From NCBI RefSeq assembly GCF_029625215.1, contig NZ_CP121197.1:1426001-1490000 (forward strand): 64,000 bases of DNA. The letters run 5' to 3'. Below, piece after piece: positions 50,369 through 58,910 of the stretch (positions are counted from its first letter, which is position 1; the number at the start of each line of letters is the position of its first letter). Source of the DNA: Aurantibacillus circumpalustris (GTDB lineage Bacteria; Bacteroidota; Bacteroidia; B-17B0; Aurantibacillaceae). A program made the position numbers and the translations under genes. The notes under the pieces were generated by a model. It had not been told where the DNA came from and ran no database searches. It saw only the letters and a list, made by a program, of their open reading frames with translations.

Positions 50369-52870
50369 ATGTTACTTCATAACCTACTCGAAAAACAAAT
50401 TAAGGAATTTTTACCTCATGGGAGCGAATCAAACCCCGAACTAAAGCAATTTATCAATTCCATTAACGGTACGTATGAGACTTTGCATTCGGACAAAACG
50501 CCGCGCGAGGGTGACTTTGTTTCAAAACAACAAACTATTTTTGAACTCGAAAAAAGTGAGGAAAAATATAAGAGTATTCTTGAAAAATCAGCTGACATCA
50601 TATACAAAACAAATCGGGATGGTTACTTTACGTTCGTTAACCCTGTAGCTGAGAGAATAACCGAATTTTCAGAAGACGAACTTTTGAATACACATTTTTT
50701 AGAACTCATTCGCGAAGATTACAGAAAAATGGCAAATTCCATTTATGGGAGGCAGACTCGTTTCAAAAAATCGACCACTTACTTGGAGTTTCCAATTGTT
50801 ACCAAAACAGGTCTTGAAAAATGGATTGGGCAAAGTGTTCAATATACAGAGCTAGGCGATAGCGATTTTGAGTTGACAGCACTTGCTATTGATATTACTG
50901 AGAGAAAAGCATCTGAAAAAACTATTTTATTGCGAGAAGAAAAATACCGAAACATTATTGCCAATGTAAATATGGGATTGGTGGAGGTTGATCTGAATGA
51001 AGTTATTCAACATTGCAACCAGGGTTTTTGCGATTTATCTGGTTATACAAGACAAGAGTTGATCGGAAAAAACATTGTTGACATTCTTGTGTGTGAAAGC
51101 AGTAAATCTTTATTAAAAAATAAAACCCAACAACGATCGAGTGGTCTTTCTGATAGTTACGAAATTGAAATAAAAAACAAAAAAGGTTTCGACCGCTGGT
51201 GGTTAGTAAGTGGAGCGCCTAACTATGATGATTCTGGAAAATTAATCGGCTCTGTTGGAATTCATCTGGATATTACAGAAAGGAAAAGGTTGGAGCAAGA
51301 ATTGAAGGCTGCTAAACAAAAAGCCGAAGAATCGTCAAAGGCCAAAGAAGTTTTTCTAGCAAACATGAGCCACGAAATAAGAACGCCACTCAATGCTATT
51401 ATCGGTATGATTAGAGAACTTTCTTTTGAAAATCTAACTGAAGTTCAAAACGTTTATGTTCGAAACACGTCAATTGCTTCACAGCATTTATTATCGATTC
51501 TTAATAACATACTGGATATCTCTAAAATAGAAGCGGGAGAATTTAAGTTACAGGAAACGGACTTTGAGATAGAAGCACTTTTATATAGCGCAACAGAAAT
51601 GATGAAAAATTCTGCGGCGGATAAAAATTTGCATTTAAAAACAAGTTTTTCGAAGGATCTTAAAAAAGTGCTTCGGGGAGATGCTACCCGATTAAGACAA
51701 ATACTAATTAATATTCTGGGAAATGCCATAAAATTTACTGAGCACGGGGGTATATCATTAAAATGTGAAGTTGAGAGGGAAACGTCTTCAGAGCAAATGT
51801 TGCTTATTTCTGTTACAGACACTGGTGTTGGCATGAGCAAGGACTATCAGAAAAACATATTTAATAAATTCTCACAGGAAGATGCTACAACTGCCCGCAT
51901 ACATGGTGGTACTGGCCTTGGCATGGCAATTACGAGAGAACTTATTCAACTTATGCAGGGAGATATTACAATAGATAGCACCAAGGGTGTTGGCACAACC
52001 GTGTTAATTAAATTAGCATTATTAGTAGGTGATTCGTCAAAAATCTCTGAATTAAACCCAAAAAAGACTTTTACCAAAAAACCAATAAAAGTTCTGTTAA
52101 CTGAGGATAATGAGTTTAACAGGTTTGTTGCAACAAAAACACTAAACAGAAATAATTGTATTGTATCAACAGCTGTAAATGGATTAGAAGCTATTGAAAA
52201 ACTAAAAAAAGATCAATATGATATTGTTCTTATGGATGTACAAATGCCAGTAATGGACGGCATTGAAGCTACTAAGTTAATAAGAACAAAATTAAAATTA
52301 ACCACTCCTATAATAGCATTAAGCGCTAATGCATTTAAATCAGAAAGTGATTTTTGTCTTAAAATAGGAATGAACGATTATATCACAAAACCTTTCGAAG
52401 AAAAATTTCTAATGGATTCGATTTATAAAAACATTAATAAACCTTTAGAAGAATCAGACTATGTCGTAAATACTTCGCAAACTAAAAAATTATATAACAT
52501 AAGTGAACTCAGACAATTAAGCGATGGTGATGATAACTATATGAAAACGCTTGTTAATTTATTTATTAAACAAAGTAAAAGTTCAGTTAAACAAATAACA
52601 GAAGCTCTCGTCGACAAAGACCTTAAAAAGGTTTACGAAATTTCTCATCAAATTAAGCCTAGCATAGAGAATTTTAATATTGACAGGCTTAAATTAGCCA
52701 TTAGAGAAATTGAGGACGATAGTAAGGCTGGAATATATTCTAAAGAGCTTAAACAAAATGTTACCTTTTTATGTATTACTCTGAAAAAGGTAATTTATGG
52801 TTTACAATTTGAATTTAATTTAAGTTCAGATGAAGAGGATATTAGACCTCTCTATGAATACCAGCCATAG
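50369..52870 (+). CDS. PAS-PAS hybrid histidine kinase with receiver and Hpt domains
   Basis: This 833-residue signalling protein has no evident membrane segment. Domain order: PAS (about 65-185, IIYKTNRDGYFTFVNPVAER), PAS (about 190-310), HisKA with His335 in SHEIRTPLNAI, HATPase (N box ILINILGNAIKF, G boxes DTGVGMS and GGTGLGMAI), receiver (about 570-690) with Asp623 in MDVQMPVMDG, then an Hpt-like domain with His760 in SHQIKPS. The whole His-Asp-His relay is thus in one chain. No cognate output regulator lies next to it, so it is an orphan. Confidence 0.95.
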   Translation: MLLHNLLEKQIKEFLPHGSESNPELKQFINSINGTYETLHSDKTPREGDFVSKQQTIFELEKSEEKYKSILEKSADIIYKTNRDGYFTFVNPVAERITEFSEDELLNTHFLELIREDYRKMANSIYGRQTRFKKSTTYLEFPIVTKTGLEKWIGQSVQYTELGDSDFELTALAIDITERKASEKTILLREEKYRNIIANVNMGLVEVDLNEVIQHCNQGFCDLSGYTRQELIGKNIVDILVCESSKSLLKNKTQQRSSGLSDSYEIEIKNKKGFDRWWLVSGAPNYDDSGKLIGSVGIHLDITERKRLEQELKAAKQKAEESSKAKEVFLANMSHEIRTPLNAIIGMIRELSFENLTEVQNVYVRNTSIASQHLLSILNNILDISKIEAGEFKLQETDFEIEALLYSATEMMKNSAADKNLHLKTSFSKDLKKVLRGDATRLRQILINILGNAIKFTEHGGISLKCEVERETSSEQMLLISVTDTGVGMSKDYQKNIFNKFSQEDATTARIHGGTGLGMAITRELIQLMQGDITIDSTKGVGTTVLIKLALLVGDSSKISELNPKKTFTKKPIKVLLTEDNEFNRFVATKTLNRNNCIVSTAVNGLEAIEKLKKDQYDIVLMDVQMPVMDGIEATKLIRTKLKLTTPIIALSANAFKSESDFCLKIGMNDYITKPFEEKFLMDSIYKNINKPLEESDYVVNTSQTKKLYNISELRQLSDGDDNYMKTLVNLFIKQSKSSVKQITEALVDKDLKKVYEISHQIKPSIENFNIDRLKLAIREIEDDSKAGIYSKELKQNVTFLCITLKKVIYGLQFEFNLSSDEEDIRPLYEYQP

Positions 52871-53003
52871 CTATACGTATTGTCTTCTGGAACTTGAATT
52901 TGTTAATGCTAATTAATTTGACTTAAAAATAGCATCAACTCAAAATTGTCTATATAAATAACCACTTTCGAAATAACAGAACTGTTGAATAACCTTTAAA
53001 TTT

Positions 53004-53381
53004 TTAGCCATTCCCAAAGTCATCAATGTCACGACGGTCTTTTTTGGTGGGCCTGCCAGAACCTCTTTCACGTTTAACATTTACTTTAAAAAACGCTGAA
53101 GGGAGCACGTCCCCTTTTTTTTCAGCTGGTGGAGTGTGATCTGTATAATGTTGTTGCGCAATTTCAAAACTCTGTCTTTTCTCGATTAGCGCAGTAACTT
53201 CAATAATTTTTTTATCGTAACCAATACTCATCGTATAACGTTCTCCAACTTTTACAACATGCGAGGGTTTTAAATTTTGGTCATCTAATTTTACTTTCCC
53301 TCCCTTAATTGCTTCAGAGGCAAGTGTTCTCGATTTATACATTCTAATGGCCCATAAATAAGTATCTGCACGCACTTCCAT
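53004..53381 (-). CDS. S4-domain RNA-binding protein (Hsp15-like)
   Basis: This 125-residue protein has an N-terminal S4 domain (about 4-70, RADTYLWAIRMYKSRTLASE, with the RNA-binding Arg/Lys pattern) and a basic tail (RERGSGRPTKKDRRDI). It resembles the heat-shock protein Hsp15 (HslR), which helps recycle 50S-nascent chain complexes. It starts one base after the stop of the 198-residue gene, so it is co-transcribed with two genes for secreted proteins, an odd pairing. Confidence 0.88.
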   Translation of the reverse strand: MEVRADTYLWAIRMYKSRTLASEAIKGGKVKLDDQNLKPSHVVKVGERYTMSIGYDKKIIEVTALIEKRQSFEIAQQHYTDHTPPAEKKGDVLPSAFFKVNVKRERGSGRPTKKDRRDIDDFGNG

Positions 53382-53382
53382 C

Positions 53383-53979
53383 TTATCTTAAAATAATGAT
53401 TTTACAAGTGAATGTTTTTAAACCGTTTGTTAGCCAGACAAGGTAAGCTCCATTAACAAGTTCAGACGTGGAAATCGCAGCTCTATTTTGAACGGGAGAT
53501 ACTTCGATAGCTTTCACCGGATCTCCATAATAATTATAGAGAAAACCCTTTAGTTGAACATTGTTTACTCCAAATAATTTAAGACTTACAACATCTTCTA
53601 AATAAAATGGATTTGGATAAGCTGACATTTTTAATGTTCCATCGTTATAATCAACAAAAATTTTTCTCACTGCAGAAGTTTCAATGGAAGGCTCTAAGCG
53701 AACTTTATAATAATTTACTGTGTTGAGACTCGGTTTAAGATGCACGTAATTTTTATCCTCAACAAGTGTAGAGACTCCGCAAATAGCAGGATCTGAACCT
53801 ACCTCAACATAAATGAGAGAATCTGTACTGTGCAATACCGAGAAACCAAAACACGTTGGGCCTGGTTTTACAGAAAATTTTAATACAACCGAACCGTCAT
53901 TTTCGAATACATTAAAAGCTTGAATGCGTTGCGCTGAAACTACGTTTAATAAAAAAAGAAATAGAACGAGTAAACGCAT
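53383..53979 (-). CDS. Secreted protein with T9SS type A-like C-terminal domain
   Basis: This 198-residue protein has a signal peptide (about 1-16, ending VVSAQ), a small beta domain (about 20-110; KFSVKPGPTCFGFSVLHSTD), and a C-terminal domain with the type A sorting pattern (KMSAYPNPFYLEDVVSLKLF ... ISTSELVNGAYLVWL ... CKIIILR). It is expected at the cell surface. The gap to the upstream 424-residue gene is only two bases, suggesting a single transcript. Confidence 0.85.
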   Translation of the reverse strand: MRLLVLFLFLLNVVSAQRIQAFNVFENDGSVVLKFSVKPGPTCFGFSVLHSTDSLIYVEVGSDPAICGVSTLVEDKNYVHLKPSLNTVNYYKVRLEPSIETSAVRKIFVDYNDGTLKMSAYPNPFYLEDVVSLKLFGVNNVQLKGFLYNYYGDPVKAIEVSPVQNRAAISTSELVNGAYLVWLTNGLKTFTCKIIILR

Positions 53980-53981
53980 GT

Positions 53982-55256
53982 TTATTCTTCATTAATCCAG
54001 ACAAAAGTATTCCGGCTGTTATAATATAAAGTTAAGACATAATTTCCTTTTTTCAATCCGTTTAGTTTCATGTCAATACTCATAGAGTTTTTGCCTTCAA
54101 AAACACGTTTCTCCTTTACAACCAATTTTTCAAAACCAGGTTCTAGCGGCTTTGTTATCACAGCAGTGATAAACGCATTTTGTTTTACTGTAAAATCTAA
54201 AGTTATCTTATCCGCAAATTTGAACGAACGTTCAATCTCCATTTCTTTGCTTTCTTCACTGAGATAATAATGTCCGATACTACTATCGTTCACAAGAACT
54301 TCATACAAATCAAAACGGTTTGATTCAACCGCTTGCACCCATCTTACCCGAATACCATTGTTATCAATTATTTCATGAAAATTTGCATTAAACAAAAAAG
54401 GATGTTCATTGATCTTAAAATAATCAAATTTTAAACCGCCGTTTTTACTTAACGCAAGAGTAAGATCGGTTTCCTTTCCTGAATAGAAATTTTGTTTGTC
54501 GAAATATAAAATATAAACATATCCTGTCAGACTATCGACCTTTATGCTGGGCATAAATTGTTCTTTGTGATTAGGCCTGTAACTAACTAAAATAGGCTCT
54601 GTCCAATGCTCTCCACTATCATCGCTATAAACTAAGAACACATCTTTGTTTTTCTCGCCGTTTTTTTCATCACTCCAAGTAATGTACACCCTGCCTTTGA
54701 ATTCTCCGTTAGAATTATCACAGGTAATAAAAGGTAGGCCATTCGTTTTAATTTCATCTACTTTAGATGCCCATCCTCCTTTAACAGGATTAATAATTTT
54801 TTCTTCCTTTAACCAGGTTGTGCCACTATCTCGGGAGCATTGAAACATTAAGCCTTTTGGGCCTATCCATGTAACATAAATTTCTCCACCACTGCCCACG
54901 CTTGGCATGGGCCCCTTAAGAGTATTATCGTCATCTGAACAATCGCCGAAAGTTGAATTTAATTGTTTTGGGCTTGTCCATGTTTTACCTTCAATTGATC
55001 TTGCGTAATATACAACAGACAAGTCCTCTTTTCTTTTGCTTTTGTAGGAGTCGAATTGGGTCCAGGTTGCGTGCCACAAATTTCGTGTGTTATCAAAATA
55101 TACGTGTGGGGCGTCTTTATGTTTTGTGTTTTTTTCATCAATAGACATTTTAGTTGATGCCGGAATAAAATCACCTTCAGTAAGAACGGCTTGAAATTGC
55201 GCCTGGTGTTTTAAAAACAAAAATATCAAGAGTGAGAAATAAAAACTTTTTTTCAT
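53982..55256 (-). CDS. Secreted sialidase-fold (BNR/Asp-box) protein
   Basis: This 424-residue protein has a signal peptide (about 1-19, LFLKHQAQ). It contains several Asp-box-like motifs (SRDSGTTWLKE, SDDSGEHWTEP) and the strand pattern of a beta-propeller, over about residues 40-320, with a C-terminal beta domain (about 325-424). It is sialidase-like in fold, but I cannot see the full Arg-triad or catalytic Glu/Tyr set of true sialidases, so the catalytic role is uncertain. It is the first gene of a three-gene transcript. Confidence 0.82.
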   Translation of the reverse strand: MKKSFYFSLLIFLFLKHQAQFQAVLTEGDFIPASTKMSIDEKNTKHKDAPHVYFDNTRNLWHATWTQFDSYKSKRKEDLSVVYYARSIEGKTWTSPKQLNSTFGDCSDDDNTLKGPMPSVGSGGEIYVTWIGPKGLMFQCSRDSGTTWLKEEKIINPVKGGWASKVDEIKTNGLPFITCDNSNGEFKGRVYITWSDEKNGEKNKDVFLVYSDDSGEHWTEPILVSYRPNHKEQFMPSIKVDSLTGYVYILYFDKQNFYSGKETDLTLALSKNGGLKFDYFKINEHPFLFNANFHEIIDNNGIRVRWVQAVESNRFDLYEVLVNDSSIGHYYLSEESKEMEIERSFKFADKITLDFTVKQNAFITAVITKPLEPGFEKLVVKEKRVFEGKNSMSIDMKLNGLKKGNYVLTLYYNSRNTFVWINEE

Positions 55257-55368
55257 GTCAGATTAACACAAATTTAGAAATACAACTCATATATGCAAGC
55301 GACAAAAGTCAATTATTCATTTTGTATTCGTTCATAAAATCATAACTTTAAGGACTTAAAAAAAATAT

Positions 55369-56766
55369 ATGGAAAAGTCTCTTATCACTAATTATTTAGA
55401 TCAGAACAAAGATCGTTTATTAAATGAACTCATTGATCTTCTAAAAATTCCCTCAATAAGCGCTGACAGTAAATACAAACCTGATGTGATGAAAACAGCT
55501 GAAGCTGTTAAACAACGATTAATTGAAGCTGGTGCTGATAAAGTAGAACTTTGCACAACCAAAGGAAATCCGGTTGTGTATGCCGAAAAAATAATCGATC
55601 AAAAAAAACCAACCGTTATTGTATATGGTCATTATGACGTACAACCCGCAGATCCTATAGAGTTATGGGATTCTCCTCCATTTGAACCGATAATTAAAAA
55701 AACAGCCGCTCATCCTGACGGTGCTATTTTTGCACGTGGGGCGTGTGATGATAAAGGGCAGATGTATATGCACGTGAAGGCTTTTGAATTCATGATGAAA
55801 TCAAACACTTTACCTTGTAATGTGAAATTTATGATCGAAGGAGAAGAGGAAGTTGGATCACCAAGTCTTGGCCCATGGATTATTGAAAATAAAAATCGTT
55901 TAAAAGGGGATATTATTTTAATTTCTGATACATCCATCATTGCAAACGATACACCTAGTATTGATGCAGGTTTGAGAGGTTTAGCGTATATGGAAGTTGA
56001 AGTGACCGGACCAAATCGTGATTTACACAGCGGTGTATATGGCGGTGCAGTTGCTAATCCAATAAATATTTTATGCAAAATGATCGCGGATTGTCACGAT
56101 GAAAACAATCACATTACCATTCCTGGATTCTACGATGACGTGATGGAACTAAGTAAAGAAGAGCGTGCCGAAATGGCAAAGGCACCTTTTGATTTGAATG
56201 ACTTTAAAAAAGATTTAGGAATTGCCGAAGAACGCGGTGAAAAAGATTTTAGCACTAATGAAAGAACTGGCATTCGTCCAACTTTGGATGTAAATGGCAT
56301 CTGGGGAGGCTATACAGGTGAAGGTGCAAAAACAGTTCTGCCATCAAAAGCGAGCGCAAAAATAAGTATGCGTCTTGTTCCAAATCAAGGTTCACATAAA
56401 ATAAGTGAATTGTTTCAAAAACATTTTGAAAAAACTGCTCCAAAATCGGTGAAGGTGAAAGTTACAGCGCATCATGGCGGAGAGCCTGTTGTTGTGAGTA
56501 CAGAAAGTATTGGATTTAAAGCTGCGAGCAAAGCCATGCAAGAAACATATGGTAAAAAACCTATCCCAACGCGCGGAGGCGGCAGTATTCCTATTGTTGC
56601 CCTGTTTAAGAAAGAATTGGGATTAGATAGCATTCTGTTTGGTTTTGGTTTAGACTCTGATGCCTTGCACTCACCAAACGAACATTACGGCCTATTTAAT
56701 TATTACAAAGGCATTGAAACTATTCCTTTGTTTTATAAGTACTTTTCGGAGCAGTCTGGTAAATAA
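55369..56766 (+). CDS. M20-family metallo-dipeptidase
   Basis: This 465-residue zinc peptidase of the M20 family resembles cytosolic dipeptidases (CNDP/PepV-like). It has VYGHYDVQPADP (first zinc His and Asp), RGACDDKGQ (bridging Asp), IEGEEEVGSPSL (catalytic and zinc Glu), and SDALHSPNEHYGL near the end (final zinc His). The dimerisation (lid) domain covers about residues 210-370. No signal peptide. Its stop overlaps the next ATG by one base (TAATG). Confidence 0.95.
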   Translation: MEKSLITNYLDQNKDRLLNELIDLLKIPSISADSKYKPDVMKTAEAVKQRLIEAGADKVELCTTKGNPVVYAEKIIDQKKPTVIVYGHYDVQPADPIELWDSPPFEPIIKKTAAHPDGAIFARGACDDKGQMYMHVKAFEFMMKSNTLPCNVKFMIEGEEEVGSPSLGPWIIENKNRLKGDIILISDTSIIANDTPSIDAGLRGLAYMEVEVTGPNRDLHSGVYGGAVANPINILCKMIADCHDENNHITIPGFYDDVMELSKEERAEMAKAPFDLNDFKKDLGIAEERGEKDFSTNERTGIRPTLDVNGIWGGYTGEGAKTVLPSKASAKISMRLVPNQGSHKISELFQKHFEKTAPKSVKVKVTAHHGGEPVVVSTESIGFKAASKAMQETYGKKPIPTRGGGSIPIVALFKKELGLDSILFGFGLDSDALHSPNEHYGLFNYYKGIETIPLFYKYFSEQSGK

Positions 56767-57002
56767 TGACACCGGGAGAAATTGTCGGGACTTTTGGAGT
56801 GAGTATTTTACTCATTGCATTTGCACTTAATCTTGCTAATAAATTGAACGCTGCGTCTGTTCCGTATTTGTTAATGAATATTATTGGCGCGGCACTTGCA
56901 GGTGTTTCCAGTTATATGATTGCTTTTTGGCCTTTTGTAATTTTAGAAGCTGTGTGGACTGTTTCATCACTTATAATGCTTATTCGTACTTTAAAAAAAT
57001 AA
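56766..57002 (+). CDS. Small CBU_0592-family membrane protein
   Basis: This 78-residue membrane protein has two or three hydrophobic helices (VSILLIAFALNLANKL; YLLMNIIGAALAGVSSYMI; FVILEAVWTVSSLIMLI). It matches small proteins annotated CBU_0592-like, of unknown function. It overlaps the dipeptidase stop by one base, so it is translationally coupled. Confidence 0.85.
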   Translation: MTPGEIVGTFGVSILLIAFALNLANKLNAASVPYLLMNIIGAALAGVSSYMIAFWPFVILEAVWTVSSLIMLIRTLKK

Positions 57003-57004
57003 AC

Positions 57005-57466
57005 ATGTTTTCGCGTTTTCATCTTCTTACTTTATTGGCTGTTTCACTTCTGCTTTTCACAAACTGCAGAGACTATAAAGAAATACAGACTACAGGCGTA
57101 AAAGGTTTTAAAGTAAATAAAATAAGTACTGAGGGAATTGATGGAGATATTATGATTGGCATTAAAAACCCAAACAATTTTGGATTTTCAATTTACAAAA
57201 GTGCATTTGACGTTAATTACAGCGGGGTTTATCTAGGTAAGGCTAAATTGACCAAGCGCGTACATATAAGTGCCAACGAAGAAGAGGTTTATAGTTTTAA
57301 CTTAAAGAATGATTTTAAAGGAGCGAATCTTCCAGATGTTATGAAACTATTAAGTGGTGCTATGTTTAAAAACACGATCGAAGTAAGGGGTAATTTAAAA
57401 GTGGGTAAGTTTCATTTTAAGAAAAAAATTCCTATTAAAATTTCGGAAAAGGTAAAGTTGAACTAA
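57005..57466 (+). CDS. LEA type 2 (WHy) domain lipoprotein
   Basis: This 153-residue protein has a lipoprotein signal peptide (MFSRFHLLTLLAVSLLLFT with NC as acylation site). It also has a LEA type 2 / water-stress-type beta domain (about 25-150; IMIGIKNPNNFGFSIYKS, YLGKAKLTKRVHISANEEE). ATG 57005 lies two bases after the preceding stop, so it belongs to the same operon. The longer upstream frame to 56927 lies inside the previous gene and is rejected. Function unknown; probably membrane-anchored in the periplasm. Confidence 0.85.
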   Translation: MFSRFHLLTLLAVSLLLFTNCRDYKEIQTTGVKGFKVNKISTEGIDGDIMIGIKNPNNFGFSIYKSAFDVNYSGVYLGKAKLTKRVHISANEEEVYSFNLKNDFKGANLPDVMKLLSGAMFKNTIEVRGNLKVGKFHFKKKIPIKISEKVKLN

Positions 57467-57496
57467 TCAGATATTGAAAAATTGAAGGGTTTATTT

Positions 57497-58900
57497 CTAT
57501 TTTTTATCAATATTCGGTGGTGGCAAAGTTACTCTTCCACTAATCAATTCCTCGCTTGTCTTTTTTACAGCATTAACCACAATCAATTGTGTTTTATCTT
57601 CAAGAAACACAGAGAAAAAGAAATCCTGTTTAGCCTTAAACTTCCAATCCTTTAGCTCTACAAAATTCTTTTTAATAATAGTTAGTTTATCCTGATTCTC
57701 TTTTGAGACAATAATCACTTTAGTAATCGGTTTCTCTTTCATTCTGTTTATTGATACTTCACTTACCTCATCCTCCGATTGTGATATTGAGCAATATGGA
57801 TACTGTTTCGAAAAAATACCAAAGTCACTAGCGTTATCAGAAATTACATATCTGTAACACATTAGATTATCCATTTCTTCAAGCCATTCAGAAAAGTTTT
57901 CCTCATAAAATTTTATGTAAATATTTATAAAACCTTCATCAATTCCTTTCTTTTGATTGATATAATCCACCAACATAGGGTAAATTTTTTTCGCCATTTG
58001 GTTAATGTATTTTCTGTCGTACCAATCACCTTCATCTCTTTTACCGCTTAACGATTCATAAACGTAACCATTACCGAGTGAAGTTGCCAGCGCTTCATTG
58101 AATAACAAATAGGCATAAGCGCTGTATTTTGAACGGTTGTTGGCAAACCATTTCGAAATATTTTTTTTAATAATTACAGGTTGTTCATCGTATAAAATAT
58201 GGAATATTTCATGCAACATAACGCTTAATACTGTGGTGTAATCTTTCGTATCCGTTGAAAGAGCGCTTATTGCATTGTTGCAAAATGCCTCAGCAGTAAA
58301 TCCACTCGAACTTGGATAAGGATAAAAAGCAATCTCGAACGGAAAAGAATCATCCCAATATGATCTATAAAACGTTAATCCTTTATTAAAATACGAATCA
58401 AGCTTTTTTGTTTTAGCGAATGTTACGATTTCATGAAGTTGCTTTTCGAATTTTACTTTATTAGGTTGATATACCAACTCCCTATATATAAATTGAAACT
58501 CATATAAAATTGTGGTAAGATGATGTAAAGTTGAATTCGGAATAATGCCTACAGCAGCGGTTTTAAATACCTTAAGGTTGGCACTATTCATTAAACACTT
58601 CTTTAATAGTGCAATAGTAAAGCCAGGCATCTTTGATCCGTAAGGAAAACCTTCGAATTCGTACACATAGTCTATCCTTAAGGTATCGAACTGAGCAAGC
58701 AGTCGTTTATATTTATCACGATTGTATAAGGAAGCTGAAAAATCCTTCTTAAAGGGGTTATCAGGATGTGTTTCCGAAAGTTGTTGTACATAAATAAAAA
58801 CTGCCAGCGGCTCCGAAAATTTTATATCAAACTGCGGTTCTTGAGAAAAATTTTTAATACTTGAGATTAGAAAAACAAATATAATACAATGTACTTTCAT
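57497..58900 (-). CDS. Secreted HExxH zinc-peptidase-like protein
   Basis: This 467-residue protein starts at ATG 58900 (MKVHCIIFVFLIS...) with a signal peptide to about residue 20. It contains the zinc motif HEIFH (His230, Glu231, His234) preceded by TTVLSVML, and NEALATS with Glu269, 35 residues downstream, a gluzincin-like third ligand. The sequence upstream is helical, with no recognised family. It is likely a periplasmic or secreted metallopeptidase. It begins ten bases after the stop of the 1503-residue gene, so it is co-transcribed with it. The longer frame to 58963 overlaps that gene and is rejected. Confidence 0.8.
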   Translation of the reverse strand: MKVHCIIFVFLISSIKNFSQEPQFDIKFSEPLAVFIYVQQLSETHPDNPFKKDFSASLYNRDKYKRLLAQFDTLRIDYVYEFEGFPYGSKMPGFTIALLKKCLMNSANLKVFKTAAVGIIPNSTLHHLTTILYEFQFIYRELVYQPNKVKFEKQLHEIVTFAKTKKLDSYFNKGLTFYRSYWDDSFPFEIAFYPYPSSSGFTAEAFCNNAISALSTDTKDYTTVLSVMLHEIFHILYDEQPVIIKKNISKWFANNRSKYSAYAYLLFNEALATSLGNGYVYESLSGKRDEGDWYDRKYINQMAKKIYPMLVDYINQKKGIDEGFINIYIKFYEENFSEWLEEMDNLMCYRYVISDNASDFGIFSKQYPYCSISQSEDEVSEVSINRMKEKPITKVIIVSKENQDKLTIIKKNFVELKDWKFKAKQDFFFSVFLEDKTQLIVVNAVKKTSEELISGRVTLPPPNIDKK

Positions 58901-58910
58901 TCTTAAATGC

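Noticed and set aside
52640-52665. Hpt motif HQIKPS lacking the usual HxxKG glycine
   Set aside because: Hpt domains of many Bacteroidota hybrid kinases read HKxKPS-like, so it is not a loss of the phosphoacceptor.
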